5,950 nt of DNA from Gammaproteobacteria bacterium (GTDB lineage Bacteria; Pseudomonadota; Gammaproteobacteria; Arenicellales; Poriferihabitantaceae): NCBI GenBank assembly GCA_024679435.1, contig JAIBDK010000156.1, positions 1 to 5,950 of the forward strand. The letters are read 5' to 3'. The notes under the pieces are model-generated. The model worked only from the letters and a program-made list of their open reading frames with translations, made no database searches and was not told where the DNA came from. Of the stretch, positions 5,044 to 5,950 are shown one piece after another. A program made the translations under genes and the position numbers. How positions within the stretch are numbered: position 1 is the first letter of the stretch; each line of letters begins with the position of its first letter.

Positions 5044-5950
5044 ATGAATACCCCCGTTAGCAACGCAGCGCTTCTGGAAAAAGATCACCAGCACATGATC
5101 CACCCGCTACACCATACCGCAGGCCATAGCAGTGGCCGGGTATGGGTCAAGGGGGAAGGGTCTTTTCTTTACGACGCAGATGGCAACAAATTTATCGATG
5201 GTCTTTCATGCCTATGGAATGTGAGCGCCGGCCACGGTCGTCAGGAGTTAGCCGATGCCGCATACAAACAGATGAGTGAACTGGCTTTCAGCTCAAGCTA
5301 TGCGGGCGGATCAAATCGACCGGCTATCGAACTGGCCGAGCGCATGTCGACAATTGCCTATTCAAATATGAATAACTTCTATTTTACTTCCGGTGGCGGC
5401 GAATCAACCGACAGTAATTTCAAGCTGGCCCGTTTCTACTGGAAAGCCAAGGGCAAACCCGAAAAAACCAAGGTGATCGCCCGAGAGTGGGGCTATCATG
5501 GGGTTACCTTCGCCGCCATGTGCGCAACCGGAATTAAAAGCTACTGGCCGTCTTTTGAGCCTAGAATTCCGGGTTTCAGCCATATTCCAAGCCCCGATCC
5601 CTATCACTATCCAATGCCCGAAGACGGCAGTTCCCAGGGAATTGCAGCGGCCAATGAACTTGAAAAAGAAATTCTGAAGCAGGGCCCTGAGACGGTTGCG
5701 ATGTTCATTGCCGAACCCGTTCAGGGCGCCGGTGGCGTAATTGTGCCGCAACCTGATTACTTCAAACGTATTCGGGAAATCTGTGATCACTATGATGTAC
5801 TGATGGTTTCAGATGAAGTAATCACAGGATTTGGCCGCACCGGCAAAATGTTCGGTCTTCAGCATTACGGGATAGAGCCTGATTTGATGCAGTTTGCCAA
5901 GTCCATCACTTCCGGGTCTGTTCCTCTAGGTGGCATCGGGATGAGTGATG
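5044..5950 (+). CDS. Class III PLP-dependent aminotransferase, 3' end cut off
   Basis: Cytoplasmic fold-type I transaminase of the omega-amino-acid/amine:pyruvate group. 302 codons are present of a usual 440-470, and the gene runs off the right edge. Seen: DKFIDGLS-like substrate loop at 46-55 followed by LWNVSAGHGRQELADAA (57-73), the phosphate-binding TSGGGESTDSNFKLARFYW (115-133), EWGYHG (148-153), FIAEPVQGAGGVIVP (221-235), SDEVITGFGRTG (256-267) with Asp257 for the pyridine nitrogen, and FAKSITSGSVPLGG (284-297) with Lys286 as the Schiff-base lysine. The HPLHH start (20-24) and the GGGESTD variant recall proteins annotated as taurine-, beta-alanine- or putrescine-pyruvate aminotransferases. 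The true substrate cannot be read from this part. It is likely the first gene of a separate unit, given the 136-base gap and its own strong ribosome site. No defect is visible in the part present. Confidence 0.93.
   Translation, partial: MNTPVSNAALLEKDHQHMIHPLHHTAGHSSGRVWVKGEGSFLYDADGNKFIDGLSCLWNVSAGHGRQELADAAYKQMSELAFSSSYAGGSNRPAIELAERMSTIAYSNMNNFYFTSGGGESTDSNFKLARFYWKAKGKPEKTKVIAREWGYHGVTFAAMCATGIKSYWPSFEPRIPGFSHIPSPDPYHYPMPEDGSSQGIAAANELEKEILKQGPETVAMFIAEPVQGAGGVIVPQPDYFKRIREICDHYDVLMVSDEVITGFGRTGKMFGLQHYGIEPDLMQFAKSITSGSVPLGGIGMSD

Noticed and set aside
5404..5790. A 128-codon open frame on the minus strand
   Set aside because: It is antisense to the strongly conserved aminotransferase frame and shows no protein-family features.
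1..5950. A new defence, mobile or biosynthetic system
   Set aside because: Five of the six genes belong to recognised families, mostly housekeeping, and the sixth is a single small exported protein. There are no direct repeats, integrase, toxin-antitoxin pair or composition shift.

Overview
The window reads as an ordinary stretch of a gammaproteobacterial chromosome with balanced base composition (judged by eye). The MnmA, PurB and PyrD proteins are very close in layout and motifs to their enterobacterial and pseudomonad counterparts: a long PurB of about 460 residues, and a membrane-type class 2 PyrD. All genes lie on the + strand. No mobile element, CRISPR array, RNA gene or phage-like gene is visible, and I found no evidence of a new multi-gene system.

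Layout: (1) mnmA (5-1078), a tRNA 2-thiouridylase whose start lies at the very edge of the window. (2) A 108-base gap (1079-1186) with a spaced inverted repeat, a competing small hairpin and a possible -10 element just before purB. (3) A compact run purB (1187-2572), an RluF-like pseudouridine synthase (2585-3316) and pyrD (3319-4356), with gaps of 12 and 2 bases, most likely one transcript. (4) After 41 bases, an exported 169-residue protein resembling DUF4864 (4398-4907), possibly a lipoprotein. (5) A 136-base gap (4908-5043). (6) The first 302 codons of a class III PLP-dependent aminotransferase (5044 to the window end).

The core genes serve nucleotide and RNA metabolism. PurB acts twice in purine synthesis, PyrD carries out the quinone-linked oxidation step of pyrimidine synthesis, and MnmA and the pseudouridine synthase modify tRNA and rRNA. 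The aminotransferase probably belongs to a separate amine or omega-amino-acid catabolic unit that continues to the right.

The most distinctive points are modest. The four housekeeping genes all appear to start with TTG or GTG and lack clear Shine-Dalgarno sequences, whereas the two downstream genes have ATG and good GAGG sites. The purB and rluF-like starts share the same nine bases, CAAATTGAC. The hflD gene that usually separates mnmA from purB in gammaproteobacteria is absent.
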